The notes beneath the pieces are model-generated. The model saw only the letters and a list, made by a program, of their open reading frames with translations, did not search any database and had not been told where the DNA came from. Shown here piece after piece: positions 24,969 to 33,214 of a stretch of DNA of 64,000 bases; position 1 is the stretch's first letter, and every line of letters begins with the position of its first letter. This stretch comes from Chryseosolibacter sp049791675. Lineage in GTDB: Bacteria; Bacteroidota; Bacteroidia; Cytophagales; Cyclobacteriaceae. The translations under genes were made by a program, and so were the position numbers. The DNA lies in NCBI GenBank assembly GCA_049791675.1, contig JBARAD010000288.1, positions 1-64,000 on the forward strand. Direction: 5' to 3'.

Positions 24969-26636
24969 ATGGATCTGTTCAACAAACACCAAGGCACGCT
25001 TAAGCAGGCGATTGACGCCTTGCATACACGGACATTTTTCGCTGCGTTCCCGGAGCATCCCGCGCCCGCCGTTTACGGAGAGACTGCGGACGCAGAGGGA
25101 CAAAAGCGTTTTAAAGAGAGACTCGGTAAGAAATTCGAGGGCCTGATGCAGGACAATCCGGAGGGGTGGGGCGGTCAGGAAGAATCCCCTTATCTGCAGG
25201 AACCCCTGAACATCCAATATCCATTGTTTTCAGCGAACACGCTTGTTGAGCGGTCGAAGATAGCTTTCAACCAATGGCGTAAAGTCGGCTATGAGCAACG
25301 TGCCGGAATTTTGCTGGAATCGCTCGCGGGCGTCAGGTCAAGGTTCTTTGAGATCGCCTACGCTACCATGCATACTACCGGTCAGGGGTACATGATGGCT
25401 TTCCAGGCCTCGGGACCCCATGCTGCCGACCGCGCGCTGGAGGCCATCGCTGCAGGTTTTGAAGAGCTCCAGCGTTTTCCAGCGAAAGCGGTATGGGACA
25501 AACCGATGGGTAAATACAACATTCAACTCAATAAAGAATGGCGTGCGGTGCCCAAGGGGATTTCGCTCGTCGCTGGATGTTCTACGTTTCCCACATGGAA
25601 CTCCGTGACAGGAATTTATGGAAGCCTCATGACGGGAAATACTGTGCTCGTGAAACCTCATCCTGGAGCGATCCTTCCCATTGCCATAGTGGTGGAGGAA
25701 ATACAAAAGACTTTGAAACAAAATAATCTCGATCCCAATGTCTGCCAGCTTGCTGCCGACACCTTTGATAAAATGATCACGAAAGAACTCGCAGAACATC
25801 CTGCAGTGAAGCTGATCGACTACACGGGAAGTTCGGCGTTCGGAAGCTATCTCGAGGCGCTGCCTGGCAAAACGGTGTTCACGGAGAAGGCGGGCGTAAA
25901 TTCAATTATTCTCGACTCGGTAGAGGATCCTGATAAAGTGGCGGCCAACATAGCGTTTTCGCTGTGTCTCTACAGCGGGCAGATGTGTACGGCGCCACAG
26001 AACATCCTGATACCCGCGGGCGGCGTCAGGACATCCGGTGGATCGCTGCCTTTTGACGAGTTCGCAAAAAAACTTATTGATAACATTAATGGCCTTGTGG
26101 ATAATCCGAAGGCAGGACCTTTTGTTTTGGGCGCTATTCAGAACAAAAAGACGTGCGATCGGGTGGCGGAAGCGGAAAAACTTCCGGGTAAGGTGTGGCT
26201 CAAGTCGCGAAAGCTTGAAAATCCGATGTTTAAAAACGCGCGTGTAGTCACACCGGTAGTAGTGGAGGTGGATGCTGTCAGGCAGGATCTTTTCAGCAAG
26301 GAATTATTCGGTCCGATTGCCTTGCTGGTCAAAACAAGGGACACCGATGAATCCATCGCCCTCGCGCAGGCCATGGCGCGGGAACACGGAGCGATTTCGT
26401 GTGGCGCTTACGTCACCGATCCAGCGGTGCGGGAAAAGATCGCAGACGAGATGGCGCTTGCTGCAACGCCTGTATCTTTCAATTTCACCGGAGGGATCTA
26501 CATGAATCAGAATGCGGCATTTTCCGATTTCCACGTCACCGGCGGAAACCCAGCGGGAAATGCATCGTTTACAAATCCCGAGTATGTGACGAAGCGGTTC
26601 ACGTGGGTGGGGCATCGGGAGCTTCTAAATCACTGA
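24969..26636 (+). CDS. paaN: PaaN-type aldehyde dehydrogenase
   Basis: A 555-residue member of the aldehyde dehydrogenase superfamily of the PaaN branch. Evidence: SLVAGCSTFPTWNSVTGIYGSLMTGNTVLVKPHPGA (cofactor loop region), TGSSAFGSYLEALPGKTVFTEKAGVNS (general-base Glu region) and SLCLYSGQMCTAPQNI with catalytic Cys340. The start is supported by AAGAAAGAAACT just upstream. PaaN proteins are linked to aromatic (phenylacetate) degradation, but no paa genes are nearby, so the actual substrate is uncertain. Confidence 0.85.
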   Translation: MDLFNKHQGTLKQAIDALHTRTFFAAFPEHPAPAVYGETADAEGQKRFKERLGKKFEGLMQDNPEGWGGQEESPYLQEPLNIQYPLFSANTLVERSKIAFNQWRKVGYEQRAGILLESLAGVRSRFFEIAYATMHTTGQGYMMAFQASGPHAADRALEAIAAGFEELQRFPAKAVWDKPMGKYNIQLNKEWRAVPKGISLVAGCSTFPTWNSVTGIYGSLMTGNTVLVKPHPGAILPIAIVVEEIQKTLKQNNLDPNVCQLAADTFDKMITKELAEHPAVKLIDYTGSSAFGSYLEALPGKTVFTEKAGVNSIILDSVEDPDKVAANIAFSLCLYSGQMCTAPQNILIPAGGVRTSGGSLPFDEFAKKLIDNINGLVDNPKAGPFVLGAIQNKKTCDRVAEAEKLPGKVWLKSRKLENPMFKNARVVTPVVVEVDAVRQDLFSKELFGPIALLVKTRDTDESIALAQAMAREHGAISCGAYVTDPAVREKIADEMALAATPVSFNFTGGIYMNQNAAFSDFHVTGGNPAGNASFTNPEYVTKRFTWVGHRELLNH

Positions 26637-26678
26637 AAGGAGATTTAGAAGTACCCTTCAGGGGATCCAGGGTAGGGC

Positions 26679-27479
26679 TCAGCGGACGGCCACTTTGCGA
26701 ATGACCCGCGAGAAAAGACCGGGAAAGAATCTTTTGAGGTATACGCCGAAAACTTCTCTTCCGCCGATATACACTTCTTCCTTATTTTTTTCAATGGCCC
26801 TGACAATCTTTGCGGCGCACCACTCCGCGGATTTACCCTTGTACTGGGCTTCATCCATCTTGTTCAGGGGCGACCCATCTGCGGTCAGCGCTGTTAACGT
26901 GAGGTTGGTGCGGATAAATCCCGGGCAGACCATCGTCACCCGGATATTGTCTTTATAATGTTCTGCCCGGAGGGCATCGGAAAAACCGTGAAGTGCATGT
27001 TTGGACGCCGCATATCCGGAACGATAGGGGGTTCCGAATTTACCGGTGAGGCTTGTGACATTGACGACATGTCCCTGTCGCCGTTGAATGAAATGCGGAA
27101 GCAGATATTTTGTAAGAGCCACTGCGCCAAAGTAATTTATCTCCATTAGTCTCCTGTCAACGGTCAGTGCAGTGTCGGCGATCATGCTTCGCTGACTGAT
27201 GCCGCCATTGTTGATCAGCACATCCACGTGACCGAAGATCTGAATGGCAGCTTCTGTGGATAATTTCAGTGTATCAGGCTTTTCAAGATCCAGGGGAAGA
27301 ATGCGGATTCCAGGTTGTGCTTTTTGGGAACAGTTTCCTTTCACGCGCTCCAGTTCTTCTTTGCGGCGGGCGGAAAGGATGAGCCGCGCACCCTTGGCGG
27401 AAAGTGCATACGCAAGCGCTTCACCAATTCCGGAAGAAGCGCCTGTAATCCAAATGACCTGGTTATTCAGATGAGCCAT
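26679..27479 (-). CDS. Short-chain dehydrogenase/reductase
   Basis: A 266-residue classical SDR. The cofactor motif is TGASSGIGEALAYAL near the N terminus, then INNGGISQRS, with catalytic Ser in VNVTSLTG and YAASK for Tyr and Lys. SARRKEELERV suggests NADP preference through the Arg pair after the second strand, which is inference. The C-terminal PGLFSRVIRKVAVR is basic and weakly hydrophobic, as in DHRS7-like membrane-associated members. It lies 9 bases after folA on the same strand and ends the fmt-folA-SDR cluster. Confidence 0.92.
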   Translation of the reverse strand: MAHLNNQVIWITGASSGIGEALAYALSAKGARLILSARRKEELERVKGNCSQKAQPGIRILPLDLEKPDTLKLSTEAAIQIFGHVDVLINNGGISQRSMIADTALTVDRRLMEINYFGAVALTKYLLPHFIQRRQGHVVNVTSLTGKFGTPYRSGYAASKHALHGFSDALRAEHYKDNIRVTMVCPGFIRTNLTLTALTADGSPLNKMDEAQYKGKSAEWCAAKIVRAIEKNKEEVYIGGREVFGVYLKRFFPGLFSRVIRKVAVR

Positions 27480-27488
27480 TATTGGTGA

Positions 27489-27989
27489 TTAAGCCCGGTC
27501 ATACACGACGATGTCAAAAGCAAAGCGGTGGCGGTCATCCGCAGGATGGTGTTCGCGGCTGATCTCCACCCATTCGTCCTGATCGATGTCCGGAAAATAA
27601 GTATCGCCGTCGATGACAGCATCAATCTCCGTCAGGTACATCCGCGTGGTGTAGGGCATGGCAAGCCTGTATATCTCCGCGCCTCCGATGATAAAACATT
27701 CAGTCTCGGAATTGTCTTTTGCGATCTCCAGTGCCGGCTCAACGGCATGGAGCACAATGCACCCGGGGGCAACAAAATCTTTCTGACGTGTGATGACAAC
27801 ATTCGTGCGCTGCGGAAGCGGCTTGTATTTTTCGTGCAGCGAGTCGTAGTTTTTTCTGCCCATGACGACATGATGTCCCTTCGTCTTGTTCATGAAGAAT
27901 TTCATATCATCGGGAAGACGCCAGGGCAGATCATTGTTTTTTCCGATCACTTTGTTTCTGGAAAGGGCCGCTATTGCTGAGACGATCAT
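27489..27989 (-). CDS. folA: Dihydrofolate reductase
   Basis: A 166-residue DHFR, which regenerates tetrahydrofolate with NADPH. The start IVSAIAALSRNKVIGKNNDLPWRLPDDMKFF has the Asn-Asp-Leu-Pro-Trp loop and the catalytic Asp in LPDDMKFF. VVMGRKNYDSL binds NADPH and FIIGGAEIYRLA is the conserved GG segment. The start at 27989 is used, as residues before it are not family-like. It follows fmt (64-base gap), a sensible pairing since Fmt consumes formyl-tetrahydrofolate. Confidence 0.96.
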   Translation of the reverse strand: MIVSAIAALSRNKVIGKNNDLPWRLPDDMKFFMNKTKGHHVVMGRKNYDSLHEKYKPLPQRTNVVITRQKDFVAPGCIVLHAVEPALEIAKDNSETECFIIGGAEIYRLAMPYTTRMYLTEIDAVIDGDTYFPDIDQDEWVEISREHHPADDRHRFAFDIVVYDRA

Positions 27990-28053
27990 GGTGTTTCTGG
28001 TGGTGTTTGGAGAGACGCAATATCCGCATCCCGTTAAGCACAATTATTTTTTT

Positions 28054-28974
28054 TTACAGTTTATTACCCCTGAAAAAATCCTGGATGGTCATCCTCTTTT
28101 TTCCTTCGGGCTGCAATTCCTCAATAGACATCCAACCATCCTGCGTTTTAAAATATAGATAATTTTTATTGTCTGTAACAAATTCCCCTTCATTTTTAGT
28201 CCTGTCCCCCCAGTCAACTAAACTGGTTTTGTAGATCTTGAAAGTCTTGCCGTTGATGATCGTCCATGCGGCGGGATAAGGACTTAATCCACGGACAAAA
28301 TTCCTGACCTGGTGGCCGGGTTGGTTCCAGTTGATGCCGCACGTTTCCTTGAAGATCTTTGGCGCATGCCTGATCTCCGCGTTGTCGGGTTGCGGCGTAA
28401 GGTTGTAGTTTTCAGATTGGATAGCCTGTACTGTTTTTAACACCAGCGCCGATCCTTTCTTCATGAGGCGTTCATACAGGGTTCCTGCGTTGTCATCTTC
28501 ATGAATCCGTTCTTTTTCCTGGAAGATGACACTGCCTGTATCGATGTCGTGTCGCAGGAAAAACGTTGTGACGCCCGTTTCCATTTCGCCGTTGATGAGG
28601 GCCCAATTGATCGGCGCGGCCCCACGATATTGCGGAAGAAGGGAGGCGTGTAAATTGAAAGTCCCAAGCGGTGGCATATTCCATACTGCTTCAGGAAGCA
28701 TGCGGAAAGCAACCACCACCTGCAGATCCGCCTGGTAGCTTCTGAGTTGATCGAGAAATTCAGGTGATTTGAGATTCGTGGGCTGCAGGACCGGGATATT
28801 GTGATGCAGGGCGCAATCCTTCACGGGAGAAAAAACAATTTTCTGTCCGCGTCCCTGCGGTTTGTCCGGCGCTGTAATGACTGCCACAACATTGATGTTG
28901 TTTTGAACCAGCACTTCCAGGCTGGGCACGGCAAATTCGGGCGTGCCCATAAATATGATCTTCAGAGGATGCAT
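28054..28974 (-). CDS. fmt: Methionyl-tRNA formyltransferase
   Basis: A 306-residue enzyme that formylates initiator Met-tRNA. N-terminal formyltransferase domain: IIFMGTPEFAVPSLEVL, then the active-site region FNLHASLLPQYRGAAPINWALINGE and the Asp motif HDIDTGSVIF. The C-terminal OB-like domain includes VRGLSPYPAAWT. Length and motif spacing are normal. First gene of the fmt-folA-SDR cluster. Confidence 0.97.
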   Translation of the reverse strand: MHPLKIIFMGTPEFAVPSLEVLVQNNINVVAVITAPDKPQGRGQKIVFSPVKDCALHHNIPVLQPTNLKSPEFLDQLRSYQADLQVVVAFRMLPEAVWNMPPLGTFNLHASLLPQYRGAAPINWALINGEMETGVTTFFLRHDIDTGSVIFQEKERIHEDDNAGTLYERLMKKGSALVLKTVQAIQSENYNLTPQPDNAEIRHAPKIFKETCGINWNQPGHQVRNFVRGLSPYPAAWTIINGKTFKIYKTSLVDWGDRTKNEGEFVTDNKNYLYFKTQDGWMSIEELQPEGKKRMTIQDFFRGNKL

Positions 28975-29167
28975 TGCGCTGTTTAACGGTGCAAATATGG
29001 GCTTTTCAGGGCTCAGGTACTAAGGTCCAGGCTATTTTACGCTTGTTTCTTTGGCGTAACCTCTTGCATAAATTTGAAATACATCAAAATCCCCGGCATA
29101 TCATAGTATGTATCCGCACCGCTCCTGAGGGGTACGCTATGCGCGCTCATTTCGCCCGGGGCTTACC

Positions 29168-29821
29168 TTACCGGCCGATGTGATCATCCTTTCTCAGACT
29201 CTTCCGCATGTACTTTACACATATGGGACACTGGCTCCAGACATGTCCTCTTGCCGGGCAATACTTCCTGCCAAAGTAGATGATCTGCAAATGTACCTTG
29301 TCCCATTTTTCCTGAGGGATAAGCCTTTTGAGATCGCGTTCGGTTTGCTCTACACTTTTTCCGTTCGATAGTCCCCAGCGATAAGCCAGTCTGTGTATGT
29401 GTGTATCCACGGGGAATGCCGGCATCCCGAAGATCTGCGTCATCACGACCGATGCGGTCTTGTGGCCGACACCGGGTAAAGCCTCCAGACCTTCAAAGTT
29501 ATCCGGAACTTTGCCGTTGTATTTTTCTACCAGTATCTGTGAGAGTTTGCTGATGGCTTTCGATTTTGCCGGCGACAATCCGCAGGGTTTGATGATCTCC
29601 CGGATCTCATCCACAGGAATTTTTGCCATATCGAAAGGGTTATCCGCAAGGCTGAACAACCCGGGTGTGGTCTTGTTTACGCGTTCATCCGTACACTGCG
29701 CCGACAGCAGCACTGCAATCAGCAATGTGTATGGATCTTTGTGATCCAAAGGAATATCAGGACTCGGAAAATACTTGTCCAGGATGGATAATATGTCTTG
29801 AACTTTCTCTGACTTGGTCAC
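29168..29821 (-). CDS. nth: Endonuclease III with an altered iron-sulfur loop
   Basis: A 217-residue base-excision glycosylase/AP lyase for oxidised pyrimidines. The helix-hairpin-helix LEALPGVGHKTASVV carries catalytic Lys121 and the following PVDTHIHR carries Asp139, equivalent to the E. coli pair. The C-terminal cluster loop is unusual: Cys188, Cys198 and Cys201 are spaced C-x9-C-x2-C with no fourth Cys, instead of C-x6-C-x2-C-x5-C, so a 4Fe-4S cluster is unlikely to be bound in the standard way. The chain otherwise has normal length. Confidence 0.94.
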   Translation of the reverse strand: MTKSEKVQDILSILDKYFPSPDIPLDHKDPYTLLIAVLLSAQCTDERVNKTTPGLFSLADNPFDMAKIPVDEIREIIKPCGLSPAKSKAISKLSQILVEKYNGKVPDNFEGLEALPGVGHKTASVVMTQIFGMPAFPVDTHIHRLAYRWGLSNGKSVEQTERDLKRLIPQEKWDKVHLQIIYFGRKYCPARGHVWSQCPICVKYMRKSLRKDDHIGR

Positions 29822-29897
29822 CTCTTCATGACAAATTAAGGATTATGAATAAGTTTCAGCAACAACAGTAAATTGACAAACCAATAACCAAAAACTA

Positions 29898-31106
29898 TCA
29901 CGGATAGATCAAGTACTTCTTCCTCATCTCCTTGTAGCCATCGAGGTCCTTTTTCCATGTTGCCTTGATCTGTTCCTGCGTCATTCCTTTTTTGATCTGT
30001 TCCTTGAGAACGGGTGTTCCCGCGAGGCGGTCAAAGGAGCCGATAAAGAATTTCTCTTTGTCGGAGTATTTATTGTAAAAGTCCAGGAGGTATTGCAGAT
30101 TGATTCCCGGTTCAACCTTTGCGTTGCTCAGGTCCAGACCGTAACACATTTTGCCTTCCTGAGGAGGTTCATTGGACATTCCGGGAATGGCCTTCGGGGT
30201 GAAACTGAATGGCATGTCCGTGAATTCAGGATTGCCGATGATCAGGAATGGTGTTTGTGTCCCGCGGCCTACACTGACCACAGTTCCTTCGAACAGGCAG
30301 AGGGAAGGGTACAATTTCACGGCCTGATCATTGGGTATATTCGGGGAAGGCTTCACCGGGAGGGAATAGGAATCCTGGTGCGTCCAGTTTTTGATCGGGA
30401 TGATTTCCACATCGCATGTAATGCCTTTTTCAAGCCAGCCTTCGCCATTGATCATGCCCGCGAGTTCTCCTACGGTCAACCCATGGACTATTGGAATCGG
30501 ATGCATGCCGACAAAAGACTTCAGGGACTCCACACGCATAGGCCCGTCGACATAATTGCCGTTGGGATTGGGGCGGTCGAGCACGATCATTTTTTTTCCC
30601 TGCTCTGCACACGCTTCCATCACATAATGCATGGTGCTGATATAGGTGTAGAAACGGGTTCCGACATCCTGGATATCAAAAATCACAATGTCAACATCTC
30701 TGAGTTGTTCCGCTGTTGGTTTTCTGTTTTTGCCATAGAGGGAAACGATCGGTAAGCCGGTTTGGCTGTCCACTGCATCGTTGACCTTTTCGCCGTCGGC
30801 GGCCGCCCCGCGGAAGCCGTGTTCGGGGGCAAATACTTTTATGATGCTCACGCCGGAAGCCAGGAGCGTATCCGTAATGTGGCTGTTGCCAACCAGGGAC
30901 GTGTGATTGACTACCAGGGCTACGCGTTTACTTTTCAGCTTCGGGAGCAACACATCGAGCCGGTCAGCGCCCACCAAAACCATGGGTTTGCCTGGTTCCT
31001 TTTCCATGTTCTCTCGTGCAGGAGCTCCTGAAGAAACTGGTTTATGGCTGCACTGAACAGCAAGTACCACGGAAAGGAACCACAGTATCATTTTTATATT
31101 TTTCAT
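29898..31106 (-). CDS. DUF1343 lipoprotein, NamZ-like exo-beta-N-acetylmuramidase
   Basis: A 402-residue lipoprotein (lipobox AVQC). Family features: RVALVVNHTSLVG, KVFAPEHGFRGAAADGEKV, IVIFDIQDVGTRFYTYISTMHYVMEA, IVLDRPNPNG and VHGLTVGELAGMINGEGWL. DUF1343 was assigned exo-beta-N-acetylmuramidase activity (NamZ, GH171), which trims MurNAc from peptidoglycan fragments. The start at 31106 is chosen because it makes a lipoprotein signal; the open frame to 31583 overlaps the divergent permease gene. No murQ or other recycling gene is nearby. Confidence 0.9.
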   Translation of the reverse strand: MKNIKMILWFLSVVLAVQCSHKPVSSGAPARENMEKEPGKPMVLVGADRLDVLLPKLKSKRVALVVNHTSLVGNSHITDTLLASGVSIIKVFAPEHGFRGAAADGEKVNDAVDSQTGLPIVSLYGKNRKPTAEQLRDVDIVIFDIQDVGTRFYTYISTMHYVMEACAEQGKKMIVLDRPNPNGNYVDGPMRVESLKSFVGMHPIPIVHGLTVGELAGMINGEGWLEKGITCDVEIIPIKNWTHQDSYSLPVKPSPNIPNDQAVKLYPSLCLFEGTVVSVGRGTQTPFLIIGNPEFTDMPFSFTPKAIPGMSNEPPQEGKMCYGLDLSNAKVEPGINLQYLLDFYNKYSDKEKFFIGSFDRLAGTPVLKEQIKKGMTQEQIKATWKKDLDGYKEMRKKYLIYP

Positions 31107-31184
31107 AATTTTCAGGGATGTAAGCGTTGTTAAAGAGATATCGCTATTTTGCAAACGACATTCCGACTGAAAAGTAAATAAATT

Positions 31185-32405
31185 TTGAATCTCTCCTATT
31201 TCATATCCAAAAGAATCAGCCACGGGTACAAGGAGGGATTCTCTTCCACCATTCATAAAATAGCCATTGTAAGCATCGCCATCGGTCTTGCCGCTGCCAT
31301 CGTTTCCTTCCTCATCATGAAGGGCTTTCAGGAAACGGTCAAGGACAAGATCTACAGCTTCAGCGGGCACATCCTGATCACAAAATTCTCGATGAACAAT
31401 TCCACGGAAGAACAACCGATGGACTATAAGATCGAATTGGTTAAAGAAAAGGAAAAATACCCCTTCATCCGTCATATCCAGGAATATGCCCATAAGGTAG
31501 GTGTTGTAAAGACCGACGATGAAGCCCTGGGGGTTCTGATCAAAGGTGTGGGTAAAAGCTTCGACCTTGAAGCCTTCAGGCACAACATCGTGGAGGGAGA
31601 ATTTATCCGCTTTCAGGATTCAGGCTACTCCAGCCAGGTAGTGCTGAGCAGGGTCATCGCAAACAAATTGAAGAAGTCAGTCGGGGATGAGATCATCGTG
31701 CACTTTTTTCAAAACCCTCCGCGTTTCCGCAGACTGAAGGTTTCGGGAATCTATGAAACGAACCTGTCGGAATATTTCGATAGCCGCGTGATCATCAGTG
31801 ATATCAGATTGATCCAGCGTTTGAATGAATGGCCCGACAGCGTCGCAGGAGGCCTTGAAGTATTTGTGGCCGATCCTGAACAGATTGAAAATGCCGGCAT
31901 CGCCATCGGTGAAATGATGGATTATGATTTGAACATTGAGCGCGTGAGCGACCGTTTTATCCAGGTTTTCGAATGGCTGGAGTTGCTGAGCCGTCAGGTG
32001 AATATCCTGCTGGGGATCATACTCACCGTGGTCTGCGTCAACATGATCTCGATCGTTCTCATCCTTGTCATGGAACGGACGCAGATGATCGGAATGCTCA
32101 AAGCATTGGGCGCCAGCAACGGCTTTATCCGGTCCGTATTTATCTACAACGGTGTCAATCTTATTCTCAAAGGATTGTTGCTTGGCAATCTCATCGGATT
32201 AGGGCTCTGCTTCATCCAGGACAGGTTCAAGGTCATTGAACTCAACCCGCGTGATTACTACATGAGCTTCGTTCCGATCAGCTGGCATTGGGAGATCGTG
32301 CTCGTGCTGAATCTGATCACCCTGGGCCTTGTAACGCTGATCCTTCTTTTGCCTACCATGGCCATTTCGAGGATTACGCCCATTAAGGCCATCCGGTTTG
32401 ACTAA
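31185..32405 (+). CDS. FtsX-like ABC transporter permease (LolC/E type)
   Basis: A 406-residue permease with one N-terminal transmembrane helix (HKIAIVSIAIGLAAAIVSFLIM), a large periplasmic domain and three C-terminal helices, including VVCVNMISIVLILVMERTQMIGMLKALGAS, the FtsX-domain hallmark. Architecture fits LolC/LolE lipoprotein-release permeases, with PIKAIRFD at the end. The start is the TTG at 31185, since a stop lies 6 bases upstream in frame and no ATG fits. No ATPase (LolD) gene adjoins, so the partner is encoded elsewhere. Divergent from the NamZ-like gene. Confidence 0.88.
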   Translation: MNLSYFISKRISHGYKEGFSSTIHKIAIVSIAIGLAAAIVSFLIMKGFQETVKDKIYSFSGHILITKFSMNNSTEEQPMDYKIELVKEKEKYPFIRHIQEYAHKVGVVKTDDEALGVLIKGVGKSFDLEAFRHNIVEGEFIRFQDSGYSSQVVLSRVIANKLKKSVGDEIIVHFFQNPPRFRRLKVSGIYETNLSEYFDSRVIISDIRLIQRLNEWPDSVAGGLEVFVADPEQIENAGIAIGEMMDYDLNIERVSDRFIQVFEWLELLSRQVNILLGIILTVVCVNMISIVLILVMERTQMIGMLKALGASNGFIRSVFIYNGVNLILKGLLLGNLIGLGLCFIQDRFKVIELNPRDYYMSFVPISWHWEIVLVLNLITLGLVTLILLLPTMAISRITPIKAIRFD

Positions 32406-32593
32406 AGATCCGGCGACGAAGACGCTGTCTTTCCGTCGCTCCAAGCCATACGCAAATCTCATATTGCGCCATTCTGTCGGTTTAATTCCCGAAGAAACCT
32501 GACTATTGAGACATTCTGACTGGAAATTTCAATCGGCATACTATTCTCTTATGGAGGTTCAAAAGATTAAGAATCAATTAACCAACAATAGTT

Positions 32594-33034
32594 ATGAGTA
32601 TGATGCGTTATAACACAGTTCTGAATGACTATGTACCGACTACATTCAGTCATCTGGTGGATCGTTTTTTCAACGAGTCAGTGGGGCGTTCAGGTGGATC
32701 GGCCTATTCTTTTGTTCCGAAAGTTGATATTATTGAAAATGAAAAATCGTTCGCGATTCTGCTGGCGGTGCCGGGCATGAAGAAGGAAGATTTTAAAATT
32801 GATCTGAACGAGCATCGGCTTAGCGTCAGCGGTGAACGCAAATTCACCAGACAAACCGATGAAAAGCATTTCCGTTCGATCGAGACACAATACGGCGCCT
32901 TCAGCAGGGAGTTTCTGTTGCCGGAGAATGTTGATGCTGAAAAGATCGAAGCGAAATACGACGCAGGCATCCTTGAGCTGATCGTTCCGAAGGACGAGAA
33001 GAAACTTTTGAAAACGACCATCAAAGTGGCATAA
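32594..33034 (+). CDS. Small heat-shock protein, Hsp20/alpha-crystallin family
   Basis: A 146-residue ATP-independent holdase chaperone. The alpha-crystallin domain spans about residues 38-140: VPKVDIIENEKSFAILLAVPGMKKEDFKIDLNEHRLSVSGERK, then FSREFLLPENVDAEKIEAKYDAGILELIVPK. The N-terminal TTFSHLVDRFFNES segment is the usual variable arm. A strong terminator follows about 90 bases later. Heat or stress control is expected from the family; no obvious operator was seen. Confidence 0.95.
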   Translation: MSMMRYNTVLNDYVPTTFSHLVDRFFNESVGRSGGSAYSFVPKVDIIENEKSFAILLAVPGMKKEDFKIDLNEHRLSVSGERKFTRQTDEKHFRSIETQYGAFSREFLLPENVDAEKIEAKYDAGILELIVPKDEKKLLKTTIKVA

Positions 33035-33123
33035 AAAGGTAGCGCAACGCAAACAGCTTCTTTACGTTTTTTGCTTTCCGTTCTACACTTTCAAGATAGG
33101 GGTTTAAGTTTAGTAGGTGTAAA

Positions 33124-33154
33124 AGCGTCCCGGATTCCGGGGCGCTTTTTTTTT
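33124..33154 (+). terminator. Rho-independent terminator after hsp20
   Basis: AGCGTCCCGG (33124-33133) pairs with CCGGGGCGCT (33137-33146), with one G-U pair and a 3-base loop, followed by a run of nine T. Confidence 0.9.
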
Positions 33155-33204
33155 ATTTTGGGTGAAGCCATTTTCTCGAAATAAACGTTTAAATTACTCA
33201 TAAA

Positions 33205-33214
33205 GGGAGGTGAT
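33205..33214 (+). promoter_or_regulatory. Unusually strong Shine-Dalgarno sequence before the DegQ-like gene
   Basis: GGGAGGTGAT stands directly before the ATG at 33215, with GGAGG four bases from the start codon. Its GGAGGTGAT is complementary to nine bases of the 16S 3' end. Most starts in this window have only A-rich leaders, as usual for Bacteroidota, so this site stands out. Confidence 0.65.

Noticed and set aside
31107..31583. N-terminal extension of the NamZ-like gene by 159 codons
   Set aside because: It overlaps the divergent permease gene, has no signal or family match, and the ATG at 31106 gives an ideal lipoprotein signal.
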